DNA of 64,000 bases from Niallia sp052318935 (GTDB taxonomy: Bacteria > Bacillota > Bacilli > Bacillales > Cytobacillaceae). Both the position numbers and the translations under genes were made by a program. The notes under the pieces were generated by a model. The model had not been told where the DNA came from and did no database searches. It saw only the letters and a program-made list of their open reading frames with translations. Location of the stretch: the NCBI GenBank assembly GCA_052318935.1, contig JBQRKO010000007.1; one strand, given 5' to 3'. Below are positions 36,658 through 45,595 of the stretch, piece after piece; positions within the stretch are counted from its first letter, which is position 1, and each line of letters starts with the position of its first letter.

Positions 36658-36673
36658 ACACAATATATAGTGT
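36658..36673. promoter_or_regulatory. nrdR box: NrdR box 2 (near consensus)
   Basis: ACACAATATATAGTGT matches the NrdR consensus acaCwAtATaTwGtgt throughout, about 90 bases upstream of nrdD on the opposite side of its start. Confidence 0.88.
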
Positions 36674-36799
36674 TTTTGATTTTTTAGTTAAAAAAGAGGT
36701 TGACCCAAAGCTTAGGAGGGATTTTTGCACCTTCGCTTCATTAGGATGGTATGTGATAAACTAGGCATAAAATGAAGAATTATAATTGGAGGATTTATC

Positions 36800-37525
36800 A
36801 TGCAATCTTCAAAAGGCACGATACAAGAAATGTTTATTACAAGCAAAGAACTAGGTGAAGAAGTGAAACTGCTAGTATATCTTCCACCTTCTTATTCACC
36901 ACTTTATAAATACAATATTCTTTTCGCACAAGATGGAAAAGATTATTTTCAATTTGGACGAATTGGAAGAGTGGCAGATGAATTACTGCAAGCAAATAAA
37001 ATTCAAAATACGATTATTGTTGGTATTCCTTATGTGACGGTTCAAGACAGAAGAGAAAAATATCACCCTTCAGGACAAAAAAATAAAGCATATATCCGTT
37101 TTTTAGCACATGAACTTGTTCCGTTTATTGATAAAAAATTTCCAACTTATCAAATGGGACTTGGAAGAGGACTTATTGGCGATTCATTAGGTGCAACTGT
37201 TTCCCTTATGACAGCACTAAAGTTTCCTCATACATTCGGCAAAGTAATGCTTCAATCTCCTTTCATAAATAAAGAAGTCTTACAGGCTGTTCAAGCATTT
37301 GATCGATTCCACCTTCTTGAAATATTCCATATTATTGGTACAGAAGAAACATCGGTTAAAACAACGATTCAAACGATCGAAGATTTTCTGACGCCAAATC
37401 GGGAACTGGCACAGCTTTTACACGAAACAAACGCCGATTATACATATGAAGAATTTAACGGAGATCATACTTGGAAGCATTGGCAGCCAACGCTTAAAAC
37501 AATCTTAGAAAGAATGCTTTGTTAA
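36800..37525 (+). CDS. yjcH: Esterase-family alpha/beta hydrolase (YjcH)
   Basis: 241 residues of the putative esterase (PF00756-type) family. The nucleophile elbow is GDSLG (Ser about 133 in GLIGDSLGATVSL), and the late His is in FNGDHTWKHW. SD TTGGAGG. Homologous to B. subtilis YjcH by neighbourhood (yjcG and yjcF follow). Substrate unknown; related enzymes hydrolyse siderophore or formyl esters. Confidence 0.88.
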   Translation: MQSSKGTIQEMFITSKELGEEVKLLVYLPPSYSPLYKYNILFAQDGKDYFQFGRIGRVADELLQANKIQNTIIVGIPYVTVQDRREKYHPSGQKNKAYIRFLAHELVPFIDKKFPTYQMGLGRGLIGDSLGATVSLMTALKFPHTFGKVMLQSPFINKEVLQAVQAFDRFHLLEIFHIIGTEETSVKTTIQTIEDFLTPNRELAQLLHETNADYTYEEFNGDHTWKHWQPTLKTILERMLC

Positions 37526-37528
37526 TGG

Positions 37529-37965
37529 TAAAGGGGACGGAGCTGACGCTACTTTAATGAAGGCTGTTTTCTCAAAGTTTGTTGTTTTCACAAAAAAGGG
37601 AGGGCTTACTTTAGTGTTGCCTTCTACCCAAAATTAATTTTCATACAAAAATTTGGAGAAGAAGTACTCAGCAGACTGAATACACGTAGACTCCTGTGGG
37701 AATGCGAGAAAGACGAGACCCCACAGGAGCGTATGCGACGAGGAGGCTCGACGCTCGCCCACGGAAAGCGTAGTGTATTCAGTCTGCGAGTTTAAAAGCA
37801 ACAATCTATATGAAAACAGCCTTAATGCAAAAAAACGATGATGCTCTATAGTTTGTTTTTGTCCTTAGAAAGGATGGAGTAGCTTCACTCACGCCGCCTT
37901 TATTAGGTTAGAAACTGCTTTTTCCTTGTTAGATGATGAGACGAGGCATGAGTCTCCATACGAAT
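37529..37965 (+). repeat. Class-4 interspersed repeat, interrupted copy
   Basis: The two halves (37529-37559 and 37824-37965) align with the uninterrupted copy at 46083-46275: GGGG(A/T)CGGAGCT, then GATG.TGCTCT.TAG, CACGCCGCCTTTATTAG and TTTTCCTTGTTAGATG. The interruption is the class-2 element at 37560-37823. Confidence 0.8.
37560..37823 (+). mobile_element. Class-2 MITE-like element with perfect terminal repeats
   Basis: 264-base non-coding element. The ends AAGGCTGTTTTC and GAAAACAGCCTT are a perfect 12-bp terminal inverted repeat, flanked on both sides by AATG (37556-37559 and 37824-37827). Inside lies the GC-rich core with GACTCCTGTGGG and GACCCCACAGGAGCG, bordered by GTGTATTCAG-type sequences. 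Related copies: 48682-49046, 49784-49994, 56703-56915. Confidence 0.85.
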
Positions 37966-38103
37966 TTTGTTTACTAATTCTTAATATTAAAACGATAATA
38001 ACTTTTTAAACTTCACCAAAATATTTGTTATAATATCTTACATAAAACAATAAAGACAACACGATATATGTTGGCTTCTTAATAAAATGGAGGGAATAAT
38101 CAA

Positions 38104-38619
38104 ATGAAATATAGTATTGTTATTTTCCCAGGAAAAGAGTTGCAAGATAAAGCTAATTCTTTACGTAAACGGTTTGACCCTAAATATGCATTAATTCCAC
38201 CGCATATTAGCCTTATTAGTGAATTTGAAGCAAATCCTGCAGAAATAAAAGAAATTAGTAAAAAACTAGAGAAAGTAGCCAGTCACTTCCCTACTATTGG
38301 ACTAAATATTTTAAAAATTAGCACGTTTCAACCTGTCGAAAATAAAGTTTATTTAAAAATAGAGCCTACCCCGGATTTAGAAGATTTACATATTGAGCTT
38401 TCCAGCATACTTGGAGTGGAACAACAAAAGGATTCGTTTGTTCCACATATAACAATTGGCCAGCAGCTGACAAATGATGAGCATCTTGATATGTATAGCA
38501 GTTTGAGGATGAATACTTTTCAATATGAAGAGCAAGCTGACCGTTTTCATTTATTATACGAGCTTGAGAACGAATCCTGGACAGTATACGAAACATTTAG
38601 ACTAGGAAAGGAAATGTGA
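38104..38619 (+). CDS. yjcG: 2H-phosphoesterase superfamily protein (YjcG)
   Basis: 171 residues with two H-x-[ST]-x motifs (HISL about residue 33, HITI about 116) that define the 2H family of RNA ligase/cyclic phosphodiesterases. Matches B. subtilis YjcG in length. SD AATGGAGGGAAT. It overlaps yjcF by four bases (GTGA). Confidence 0.92.
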   Translation: MKYSIVIFPGKELQDKANSLRKRFDPKYALIPPHISLISEFEANPAEIKEISKKLEKVASHFPTIGLNILKISTFQPVENKVYLKIEPTPDLEDLHIELSSILGVEQQKDSFVPHITIGQQLTNDEHLDMYSSLRMNTFQYEEQADRFHLLYELENESWTVYETFRLGKEM

Positions 38620-39053
38620 GTAAATTGGAAGTAATTATAGCTAAAACCGAAAAAGAGTTAGAAGATGTATATTATGTTCGCCGGACTGTTTTTATAGACG
38701 AACAACAAGTACCAGAAGAAGAAGAATACGATGAATACGAACAAGACAGTATCCATTTTGTCTTGTACGATCACAATAAGCCGGTTGGAGCTGGACGTTA
38801 TCGCACATTTGATGAGTACGGAAAAATTGAAAGAATTTGCATCTTAAAAGAAAACCGCAAAGGCGGTTCAGGCAAAACTATCATGAAAAAAATAGAGGAG
38901 TATGCCAGTCACAATGGAGCACCTGCACTTAAATTAAATGCACAAACACACGCGATTCCTTTTTATTCGAAACTCGGTTATGAAGTAGTATCAGAAGAAT
39001 TTTTAGATGCAGGCATTCCTCATAAAACGATGATGAAAAAAATAAAAGAATGA
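38616..39053 (+). CDS. yjcF: GNAT acetyltransferase (YjcF)
   Basis: 145-residue GNAT protein with the acetyl-CoA loop ENRKGGSGKTIMKKIEEYA (~82-100) and the final FYSKLGYEVVSEEF strand. Starts at GTG overlapping the yjcG stop, SD AGGAAAGG. Same pairing as in B. subtilis. Acceptor unknown. Confidence 0.9.
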   Translation: MSKLEVIIAKTEKELEDVYYVRRTVFIDEQQVPEEEEYDEYEQDSIHFVLYDHNKPVGAGRYRTFDEYGKIERICILKENRKGGSGKTIMKKIEEYASHNGAPALKLNAQTHAIPFYSKLGYEVVSEEFLDAGIPHKTMMKKIKE

Positions 39054-39101
39054 TTGTTTTTTGCTCCTAAATTCAATCACGGTTCAGTTAATCAACTTGT
39101 A

Positions 39102-39152
39102 AAATAAACAAAAAACTCTTGTCAAAATTAGACGAGAGTTTTTTGTTTATTT
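39102..39152 (+). terminator. Terminator after yjcF
   Basis: AAATAAACAAAAAACTCT... pairs with ...AGAGTTTTTTGTTTATTT (about 20 bp) and is followed by T residues. Confidence 0.9.
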
Positions 39153-39194
39153 TTTTATTATTTGCCTACAATGGTAAGGAAAGGGTTGATTTCA

Positions 39195-39869
39195 TTGGAT
39201 TTTCTTCACATCGTAATAGAGCTTATTATTGGTTTTCTTTCCCTTCTTTTTTTAACTAAGATTCTCGGGAAAACGGAGATTACTCAAATTACTACCTTTG
39301 ATTTTGTTTCTGTTTTAGTGCTTGGTGAATTAGTTGGAAACGCCATGTATGATAAAAAAACGGGATTGCTGGAAATTCTTTTTGCCGTCGGAATCTGGGG
39401 ATTGTTAATTTATACTACCGCAATTTTCACACAAAAGTTGCGATTAACACGAAAACTATTAGAAGGAAAACCAGCCATAATTATAAAAAAAGGGCAAATT
39501 GATTATCAAGAGATGAAAAAAAATCATCTAGATTTAAATCAGTTGCAGCATCTTCTTCGAGCTAAAGAAATATTTTCCATCACGGAATGCTATTATGCTA
39601 TTTTAGAAACAGATGGCACTATTAGCGTTATGAGAAAACAAGCTTATGCCACACCTACTAAACAAGACTTAAATTTGCCTCTCCAGAGTGTTTCCTTGCC
39701 GATAAGCATTATTCTCGATGGAGAAATAGTCGTGGAGAATTTACCGATCATTGGCTGGGACGAGCAAAAATTAAAAAACGAGCTCAGTTTTTTAGGAGTT
39801 TCCTCTTATAAAGACATTCTTTATGCAGAATGGCAGGAAAATAAACCATTATATGTGCAAGGCTATTAA
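39195..39869 (+). CDS. DUF421 (YetF-like) membrane protein
   Basis: 224 residues: three N-terminal membrane helices followed by a cytoplasmic DUF421 domain. FLTKILGKTEITQITTFDFV is the family signature. TTG at 39195 is chosen because AAGGAAAGGG precedes it and the family starts close to this point. Family members include YetF, YdfR and YrbG; some are linked to spores. A second DUF421 gene lies at 43462. Confidence 0.85.
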   Translation: MDFLHIVIELIIGFLSLLFLTKILGKTEITQITTFDFVSVLVLGELVGNAMYDKKTGLLEILFAVGIWGLLIYTTAIFTQKLRLTRKLLEGKPAIIIKKGQIDYQEMKKNHLDLNQLQHLLRAKEIFSITECYYAILETDGTISVMRKQAYATPTKQDLNLPLQSVSLPISIILDGEIVVENLPIIGWDEQKLKNELSFLGVSSYKDILYAEWQENKPLYVQGY

Positions 39870-39885
39870 TGCGCCGGCGCTTTTC

Positions 39886-40158
39886 TTAAACAAATGCATG
39901 AAAGTTTCTTCCTTTTCCAGTAAGCTGTGCTTCTAATAAGGAAATGTCTTTATTTTCATGCATTTGATTGTTCGAATGAGAAACGCTTATATGATTAAAA
40001 ATGTTCTCATTCGCATCTTTTGTTTCCTTTTGCAAGCGATTGTTTATTGGAAATATACGAGATATCTCCTGTTGTTTATACGGGTTTGTTTTTTTGCCAA
40101 TTTCTCGTAAAGTATATTGTTCATACTGATAATTTGTAATCGGAAGAATATAACCCAT
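39886..40158 (-). CDS. Conserved small protein of unknown function
   Basis: 90 residues, starting MGYILPITNYQYEQYTLRE and ending AQLTGKGRNFHAFV. Hydrophilic, no membrane segment. ATG at 40158 with GGAGGGAAAGG. The start and the TGKGR(N/H)F end resemble proteins found next to yjcD in other Bacillaceae, but I cannot give a function. Confidence 0.7.
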   Translation of the reverse strand: MGYILPITNYQYEQYTLREIGKKTNPYKQQEISRIFPINNRLQKETKDANENIFNHISVSHSNNQMHENKDISLLEAQLTGKGRNFHAFV

Positions 40159-40345
40159 TTCCCTTTCCCTCCTATAAAAAATTATATGTTGAACACGTAC
40201 TATTATTATTCCCAGCATTTTTAACCGCTTAAGCACGCTTCCCCTCTTTTCTCTCTCCTATGATTTTGATATGATTAACTGTAATCTTTGTAGAGCGGAA
40301 CTCCGCTGTTAAAACTAGTTAGAATTAATAGATTTGAGGTTGCCT

Positions 40346-42619
40346 ATGCTATCAGCTTTTTACGTAAATAAATTAATACACTTACATACAATTAATAGAC
40401 AAGATCTTCAAAAAATTCATGAAGATGGAAAACAAGGCTTGCTGGCATGCCCAGTTTGCGGAGAAACCGTTATGCTTTATATAGGAATAGAGAAGACTCC
40501 CCATTTCTTTCATCTATCAACCAAAATAGATTGCGAAGAATTTTCCTCTTCCGCTTCAGAAGAAACAGCAGCAGGTAAAGAATATGAAGAAAAAAATGGA
40601 TTTAGAATTCCAAAATCTCGAACGATTGGCAGTGAACCAGTAAAAACAGGCTATAAAGAAACGAAGCAGCTACAAATAAAAGCACCCTTTTATCAGCCCG
40701 TCCCAACTGAGCCTTCCTATAAAGAGAATTATCTCCAATTGCTTCATAAAAGCGGTGTAATGCTTGATCCATCTCAAGCAAAAGCTGTTGCGATTCAAAA
40801 TGGGCCAGCTTTAGTAGTAGCTGGTGCCGGCAGTGGAAAAACCCGTGTGTTAACAACAAGAGCAGCTTATTTAATACATGAAAAAGAAGTAGACCCATCA
40901 TCCATCATGTTAGTCACATTTACATTAAAAGCAGCGACCGAAATGAAGGAACGTTTGCTTCAGTATCCTAATATGTCCCAGTCGCTCGTCAATAAAATTG
41001 TTTCCGGTACGTTCCATCGTATTCTTTATCAAATATTAATTTTTCATCAACCAGATAAATGGCAGCGGCAAAATTTATTAAGTAAAGATTGGCAAAAAGA
41101 AGCATTATTAAAAGAGATAGGCAAAGACTTGAACTTGGATGGAAAAGAGTTTCCTTTTGATGCAGCCATACAGCAAATTGGCACATGGAAAAACTCGTTG
41201 CTTTTTCCACATGAAATAACCGCTGCAACAGAATGGGAAGAAAAGGTACTCCCTCTTTATAAACGCTACGAGGAGAGGAAACATCAACAAAACTTATATG
41301 ATTTTGATGATATGCTGCTTGGTGGATATTACTATTTCCTTGAAAATCCGCATATGTTGGAAATGTATCAAAATCGCTTTCAACATTTTTTATTAGACGA
41401 ATTTCAAGATATTAATAAAGTGCAATATGAATGGATTAAACTGATTTCGAAAAAAGCAGCAAGCGTGTATGCGGTTGGAGACGATGATCAATCTATATAT
41501 GCATTTCGAGGAAGTGATCCAAAATACCTTCTATATTTTGAAAAAGATTTTCCAAATGCAAAAGTAATTATTCTTGATTATAATTATCGCTCTGCACATG
41601 AAATTGTCACGACAGCACATGCAGTCATCAGCAAAAATAAAAAACGCCGTCAAAAAAATATGATTGCTACCTACTCTGGAAAAACACCAAGGATGTTTTA
41701 TCCATATGACGAAGAAGAAGAAGCAACCATGATTGTAACAGATATGCAAGAAAAAATAAAAAAGGGATATGAACCGAAAGATTTTGCTGTTCTTTATCGT
41801 ACAAACACAAGCAGTCGAGCTATATTTGAACGGCTCGCATCTTCCAATCTACCGTTTAAATTAGAACAAAATGCCGGTTCTTTTTATAGTCGCTTTATTG
41901 TAAAAAGCATGATTGGATATTTAAAACTAACCATTGACCCTGATAACCATGATGCGGTAAGAGATATTCTGCCCTCTTTATTTGTGAAAAAATCTGTTCT
42001 GCAGGATATAAAAGCAACCAGCATCTTACAGGACTGCAGTTTATTAGATTGCTTCCTTTCTGTAAAAACCGGGTTTGCCTTTCAAGAATCCCGCTTAAAA
42101 AAAATCCCTTCTGTTCTTCATAAATTAAAATATAAGAACCCAGTGGATGCAATCACAATAATAGAAAAAGAACTGGGATTTCACGAGTTTATTACGAAAC
42201 GAGGAAATGAAGGAAATCAATGGGATAAAGGATCGGATGATATTCGAGATTTAAAGGTAGCTGCAAAAAAGTTCTCTGCAATCGATGAATTTATTGCACA
42301 TACAGAACATATGATAGCGATGAATACAGAAATAAAAAAACAATATTTACATGCAGACAACACCGTTACATTAAGTACGATTCATCGTGCCAAAGGATTA
42401 GAATATAAAGTGGTTTATTTATTAGGAACCGTCGACGGCTCTATTCCGCATGATTATTCACTAGAAGCACAACGTAAAGATGATCCTCTACCGCTGGAAG
42501 AAGAAAGGCGGCTTCTGTATGTTGGCATGACTCGAGCACAACAAGAGCTGTATGTATCGATTCCTATGCATATACGTGGAAAAAAGGCAAAGGCTTCACG
42601 CTTTTTACCCTCTATTTAA
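40346..42619 (+). CDS. yjcD: UvrD/PcrA-like superfamily 1 helicase with CoiA-like N-terminus (YjcD)
   Basis: 757 residues. An N-terminal extension contains CPVCGETVMLYIGIEKTPHF, a CoiA-like zinc region. Then come all SF1A helicase motifs: AGAGSGKT (I), LLDEFQDINKVQYEW (II), VGDDDQSIYAFRGSDP (III), DYNYRS (IV), STIHRAKGLEYKVVYL (V) and RRLLYVGMTRAQQELY (VI). ATP-driven 3'-5' DNA helicase, probably in repair or recombination. ATG at 40346 follows GAGGT. Confidence 0.93.
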   Translation: MLSAFYVNKLIHLHTINRQDLQKIHEDGKQGLLACPVCGETVMLYIGIEKTPHFFHLSTKIDCEEFSSSASEETAAGKEYEEKNGFRIPKSRTIGSEPVKTGYKETKQLQIKAPFYQPVPTEPSYKENYLQLLHKSGVMLDPSQAKAVAIQNGPALVVAGAGSGKTRVLTTRAAYLIHEKEVDPSSIMLVTFTLKAATEMKERLLQYPNMSQSLVNKIVSGTFHRILYQILIFHQPDKWQRQNLLSKDWQKEALLKEIGKDLNLDGKEFPFDAAIQQIGTWKNSLLFPHEITAATEWEEKVLPLYKRYEERKHQQNLYDFDDMLLGGYYYFLENPHMLEMYQNRFQHFLLDEFQDINKVQYEWIKLISKKAASVYAVGDDDQSIYAFRGSDPKYLLYFEKDFPNAKVIILDYNYRSAHEIVTTAHAVISKNKKRRQKNMIATYSGKTPRMFYPYDEEEEATMIVTDMQEKIKKGYEPKDFAVLYRTNTSSRAIFERLASSNLPFKLEQNAGSFYSRFIVKSMIGYLKLTIDPDNHDAVRDILPSLFVKKSVLQDIKATSILQDCSLLDCFLSVKTGFAFQESRLKKIPSVLHKLKYKNPVDAITIIEKELGFHEFITKRGNEGNQWDKGSDDIRDLKVAAKKFSAIDEFIAHTEHMIAMNTEIKKQYLHADNTVTLSTIHRAKGLEYKVVYLLGTVDGSIPHDYSLEAQRKDDPLPLEEERRLLYVGMTRAQQELYVSIPMHIRGKKAKASRFLPSI

Positions 42620-42648
42620 GAAGAAATCTAAACCATTTTATACAAAGT

Positions 42649-42704
42649 AAAAATGGGGTTCTCTAAGTTCAATAAATCTATCTAGAGCTACCCCTTTTTA
42701 TTTT
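42649..42704. terminator. Bidirectional terminator between yjcD and spoVIF
   Basis: AAAATGGGGT pairs with ACCCCTTTTT, with an inner TCTCT/AGAG pairing. It separates the convergent genes. Confidence 0.7.
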
Positions 42705-42707
42705 GAG

Positions 42708-42962
42708 TTACTTTTTATTAATCATTTTGGATAAAGTGTTAAAGTCTAATTGTTTCCCGTCTGAAACAATTGATTTTACAATTTTATCTTCAGTTTCTTT
42801 AGGCACAGACTTTCCTGCTATCTGGGATACTCGGCGAATTACGCCTCTAACTGTTTTTTCATCTTTAAAATTAGCATTTTGTAAAGAATTAGCTAATTCA
42901 AATATATCTTTCATGTTTACACCAGTTTTTGATTCTATATTTTTAAAGAAATTATTGTTCAT
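42708..42962 (-). CDS. spoVIF: Stage VI sporulation protein F
   Basis: 84 residues, near the usual 87. Features are VNMKDIFELANSLQNANFKD and VRGVIRRVSQIAGKSVPKE. In B. subtilis SpoVIF (YjcC) is a small coat-assembly factor stabilising GerE and acting in the mother cell. Location next to yjcD is conserved. Confidence 0.92.
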   Translation of the reverse strand: MNNNFFKNIESKTGVNMKDIFELANSLQNANFKDEKTVRGVIRRVSQIAGKSVPKETEDKIVKSIVSDGKQLDFNTLSKMINKK

Positions 42963-43074
42963 CCTTATTTTTCCTCCTTCTTAAGCTACTTTATATAGTA
43001 TGAAGCTTAAGAAAAAAGGTGTAGCTTCCATTTAATAAAAAGTAAAATGCCTATAAGTTTTCACAACCACAGTA

Positions 43075-43108
43075 AAAAGGATGTCAACTTAATAGCTAAC
43101 ATCCTTTT
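43075..43108 (-). terminator. Terminator hairpin after the yjcZ-type gene
   Basis: AAAAGGATGT pairs with ACATCCTTTT, followed by T residues on the minus strand. Confidence 0.7.
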
Positions 43109-43122
43109 ACCTTTTAAACACT

Positions 43123-43158
43123 GCAGCCAACAACAAATCTATTTTTGTTGTTGGCTGC
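43123..43158. terminator. Second hairpin after the yjcZ-type gene
   Basis: GCAGCCAACAACAAA pairs perfectly with TTTGTTGTTGGCTGC. The T run is on the plus-strand side, so it would stop plus-strand transcription; it may also protect the minus-strand RNA end. Confidence 0.65.
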
Positions 43159-43170
43159 AAGTTTTTTTAA

Positions 43171-43305
43171 TTAAAGAAAGCTTACGCCTACAATAATTAA
43201 TAGTATAAATAATACTACAATCAATACAAAGGAAGAGCCACCATAGCCGCCTCCGTATCCATAGCCGCCGCCATAACCGCCGTAACCGCATCCACCGAAA
43301 CTCAT
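43171..43305 (-). CDS. yjcZ: YjcZ-family small sporulation protein
   Basis: 44 residues: a Gly/Tyr-rich N-terminus (repeats of GYGG, one Cys) and a C-terminal hydrophobic helix (FVLIVVLFILLIIVGVSFL). This is the organisation of the YjcZ/YtzN small spore-associated proteins. SD GAGGTGAAG; ATG at 43305. Confidence 0.85.
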   Translation of the reverse strand: MSFGGCGYGGYGGGYGYGGGYGGSSFVLIVVLFILLIIVGVSFL

Positions 43306-43461
43306 ATATTCTTCACCTCACTTATGCCTTAGTCTCTATTAGCATATGGATAGTGAGTAGCATTGTATAGGCAAGCTACTAATACAGTAAAGAATGTACG
43401 ATTGTCTTATTAGACATATGGCCAAAAACTGTTGTAGATTTGGATATATTACCTATTTATT

Positions 43462-44145
43462 CTATTCCTGATCATAAAAGTCAAACGTAATGGTTCCATT
43501 ATGATCCACCTGTGCAAGAAAAATTTCTTCTAAAACTAAACCTCTTTTTTCTAACGCACTTGCTACCCATTTTTCACTCAAGTTGCATTTATTTAACGCT
43601 TTATCATTTATTTTCCCATCCAAAATAATAGAATAAAGTTCTTTTTCTACAGGTGGAGAATCGATGATATCTTCTACTAATACTGGCTGCTTTGGCTTTT
43701 TTAAAAGTACACTTAATCCCCCATTCGCTTCTAAAGTGGCAAATTCAACATCTTCCACCCGAAAAATACTTTGTGTTCTAAGCTGCTCTAACAATTCATC
43801 TAAACTGTATTTTTCCTTTCTTAAATTATCTTCTATAAGATTTCCATTTTTAATAAAAATAGTTGGAGTACCTTCCACAAAATTACGGAATCGTTTACTT
43901 TTTAAAGAAAGATAACTAATAATTACTGGGAAAGTTGTCCAAATAATAATTGCAGTCACGCCTTCTCTCATCTTTAATTCTGAGTCCATAGATAAGGTTC
44001 CTGCGATATCACCAGTTGTAATTCCAACTATATATTCAAAAAAAGATAATTTAGACAGCTGTTTTTTCCCAAGAAGTTTCGCAATAAAGAAAAGACCAAT
44101 GATGATTAAAAAAGAACGAATGAATGTGTTTATGACTTCAGACAT
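43462..44145 (-). CDS. DUF421 (YetF-like) membrane protein of the spoVA2-like operon
   Basis: 227 residues with three N-terminal helices and the DUF421 domain (AKLLGKKQLSKLSFFEYIVG). Its sequence is diverged from the paralogue at 39195. It follows spoVAEb directly. In B. subtilis strains with the mobile spoVA2 operon, a YetF protein from that operon contributes to spore heat resistance. SD AGGAGACG. Confidence 0.85.
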   Translation of the reverse strand: MSEVINTFIRSFLIIIGLFFIAKLLGKKQLSKLSFFEYIVGITTGDIAGTLSMDSELKMREGVTAIIIWTTFPVIISYLSLKSKRFRNFVEGTPTIFIKNGNLIEDNLRKEKYSLDELLEQLRTQSIFRVEDVEFATLEANGGLSVLLKKPKQPVLVEDIIDSPPVEKELYSIILDGKINDKALNKCNLSEKWVASALEKRGLVLEEIFLAQVDHNGTITFDFYDQE

Positions 44146-44187
44146 TTCGTACGTCTCCTATAAAAAATATTCCACCAAGATAAATAT

Positions 44188-44544
44188 TCAGCCTTTTGGT
44201 TTAAAAAGCAAGGCACCGATAAATCCAAATACGATGGCGGCAGATATTCCTGAACTTGTGACCTCAAACATTCCAGTTAAAACACCAATAATGCCATGGA
44301 CATCAGCTTCTTGCATCGCTCCATGCACGAGCGCATTCCCAAAACTGGTTATCGGAATAGTTGCACCCGCTCCCGCAAAATCTGCAAATGGTTCATATAA
44401 TCCTACTCCGTCTAAAATCGCTCCAATTACGACCAAAGTTGATAATGTATGAGCTGGCGTAAGTTTTGCCACATCAAACATAAGTTGTCCAATGACACAT
44501 ACTAAACCTCCAATTACAAACGCCCAAAAAAACATGGGGATCAT
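44188..44544 (-). CDS. spoVAEB: Stage V sporulation protein AE (SpoVAEb)
   Basis: 118 residues, close to the family length. Four hydrophobic segments with FGAGATIPITSFGNALVHGA-type central sequence. Forms part of the spore inner-membrane channel for dipicolinic acid. ATG at 44544 is selected from the AGGAGG spacing. Confidence 0.93.
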   Translation of the reverse strand: MIPMFFWAFVIGGLVCVIGQLMFDVAKLTPAHTLSTLVVIGAILDGVGLYEPFADFAGAGATIPITSFGNALVHGAMQEADVHGIIGVLTGMFEVTSSGISAAIVFGFIGALLFKPKG

Positions 44545-44583
44545 CCTTTGCACCTCCTAGCTTTTTTTTGTTTATTTAAAAAG

Positions 44584-45594
44584 TTATATTTCAATGGATA
44601 CTGCATGGGCAATACATGGAATCGTTTCATTTTGCTGAAAACTTAACGGAGATAATAAAGCTCCTGTTGCAACAACTAATATTCTTTTATACTTTCCATT
44701 TTTCATTTCATTAAGTAAATGGCCATATAAAACGGAAGCCGAACATCCTGCTCCACTTCCACCTGACTGTACTGGCTGATTTTCTTTATACAGAAGAAGT
44801 CCGCAATCATTAAATTTTGTTTCATCTATTTCCCATCCCATTTGTTTTAATAGGGCCATCGCTGTTTCTCTGCCAATTTTCCCTAAATCACCTGTAACAA
44901 TTAAATCATAATACGAAGCGTCAATTCCTAAATCATTAAAATGGGAAGCGATTGTGTCAGCTGCTGCTGGCGCCATTGCCCCTCCCATATTAAAGGGGTC
45001 TGTTAATGCCATATCAATTACCTTTCCAATTGTTGCAGAAGTCGTATATGGCAAGTTTGCTTGATGATTGTTTGCAGTAAGCAAAGCTACTCCCGCACCA
45101 GTTACCGTCCATTGTGCAGTCGGCGGTTTTTGTCCCCCGTATTCTGTCGGATAGCGGAACTGCTTTTCAACAGCCGCATTATGACTGGAGGCACCTGTTA
45201 ATATATTATTTGCACCTTGATAATTGATGATAAAAGAAGCAAGCGCTAAGCCTTCCATAGAAGTAGAACAAGCACCAAATAAACCAAAGTATGGGATTTT
45301 TAACGTTCTTGCAGCAAAACTTGTTGGTGTCATTTGATTAATTAAATCACCAGCTAAAAAAAACTCTATATCTTGTGGCTTCACTTCACTTTTTTGCAAA
45401 GCAGTTTGAGCAGCTTCCTCCAGCAATAATCTGTGTGCTTGCTCATACGTGTCTTTGCCCATCCATAAATCATCATGAAGTATATCAAAATCGTTTGCTA
45501 AATTACCGTTTCCTTCAAAAGGTCCACCAGATACGCCTGTTGATTGAATCACTGGATGATTAGGAAAAAGCCATGATTGTTTTCCTTTAAGCAA
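44584..45594 (-). CDS. spoVAD: Stage V sporulation protein AD
   Basis: 336-residue thiolase-fold protein: GACSTSMEGLALASF carries the Cys-containing nucleophile-like turn, with NHQANLPYTTSATIGK and GSGAGCSASVLYGHLL later on. SpoVAD binds dipicolinic acid and faces the outer side of the spore inner membrane. It begins one base after spoVAC. Confidence 0.95.
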   Translation of the reverse strand: MLKGKQSWLFPNHPVIQSTGVSGGPFEGNGNLANDFDILHDDLWMGKDTYEQAHRLLLEEAAQTALQKSEVKPQDIEFFLAGDLINQMTPTSFAARTLKIPYFGLFGACSTSMEGLALASFIINYQGANNILTGASSHNAAVEKQFRYPTEYGGQKPPTAQWTVTGAGVALLTANNHQANLPYTTSATIGKVIDMALTDPFNMGGAMAPAAADTIASHFNDLGIDASYYDLIVTGDLGKIGRETAMALLKQMGWEIDETKFNDCGLLLYKENQPVQSGGSGAGCSASVLYGHLLNEMKNGKYKRILVVATGALLSPLSFQQNETIPCIAHAVSIEI

Positions 45595-45595
45595 T

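Noticed and set aside
37680..37790. CRISPR-like or rRNA-like GC-rich stretch
   Set aside because: It is the palindromic core of a class-2 element; no regular repeat-spacer pattern and no cas genes.
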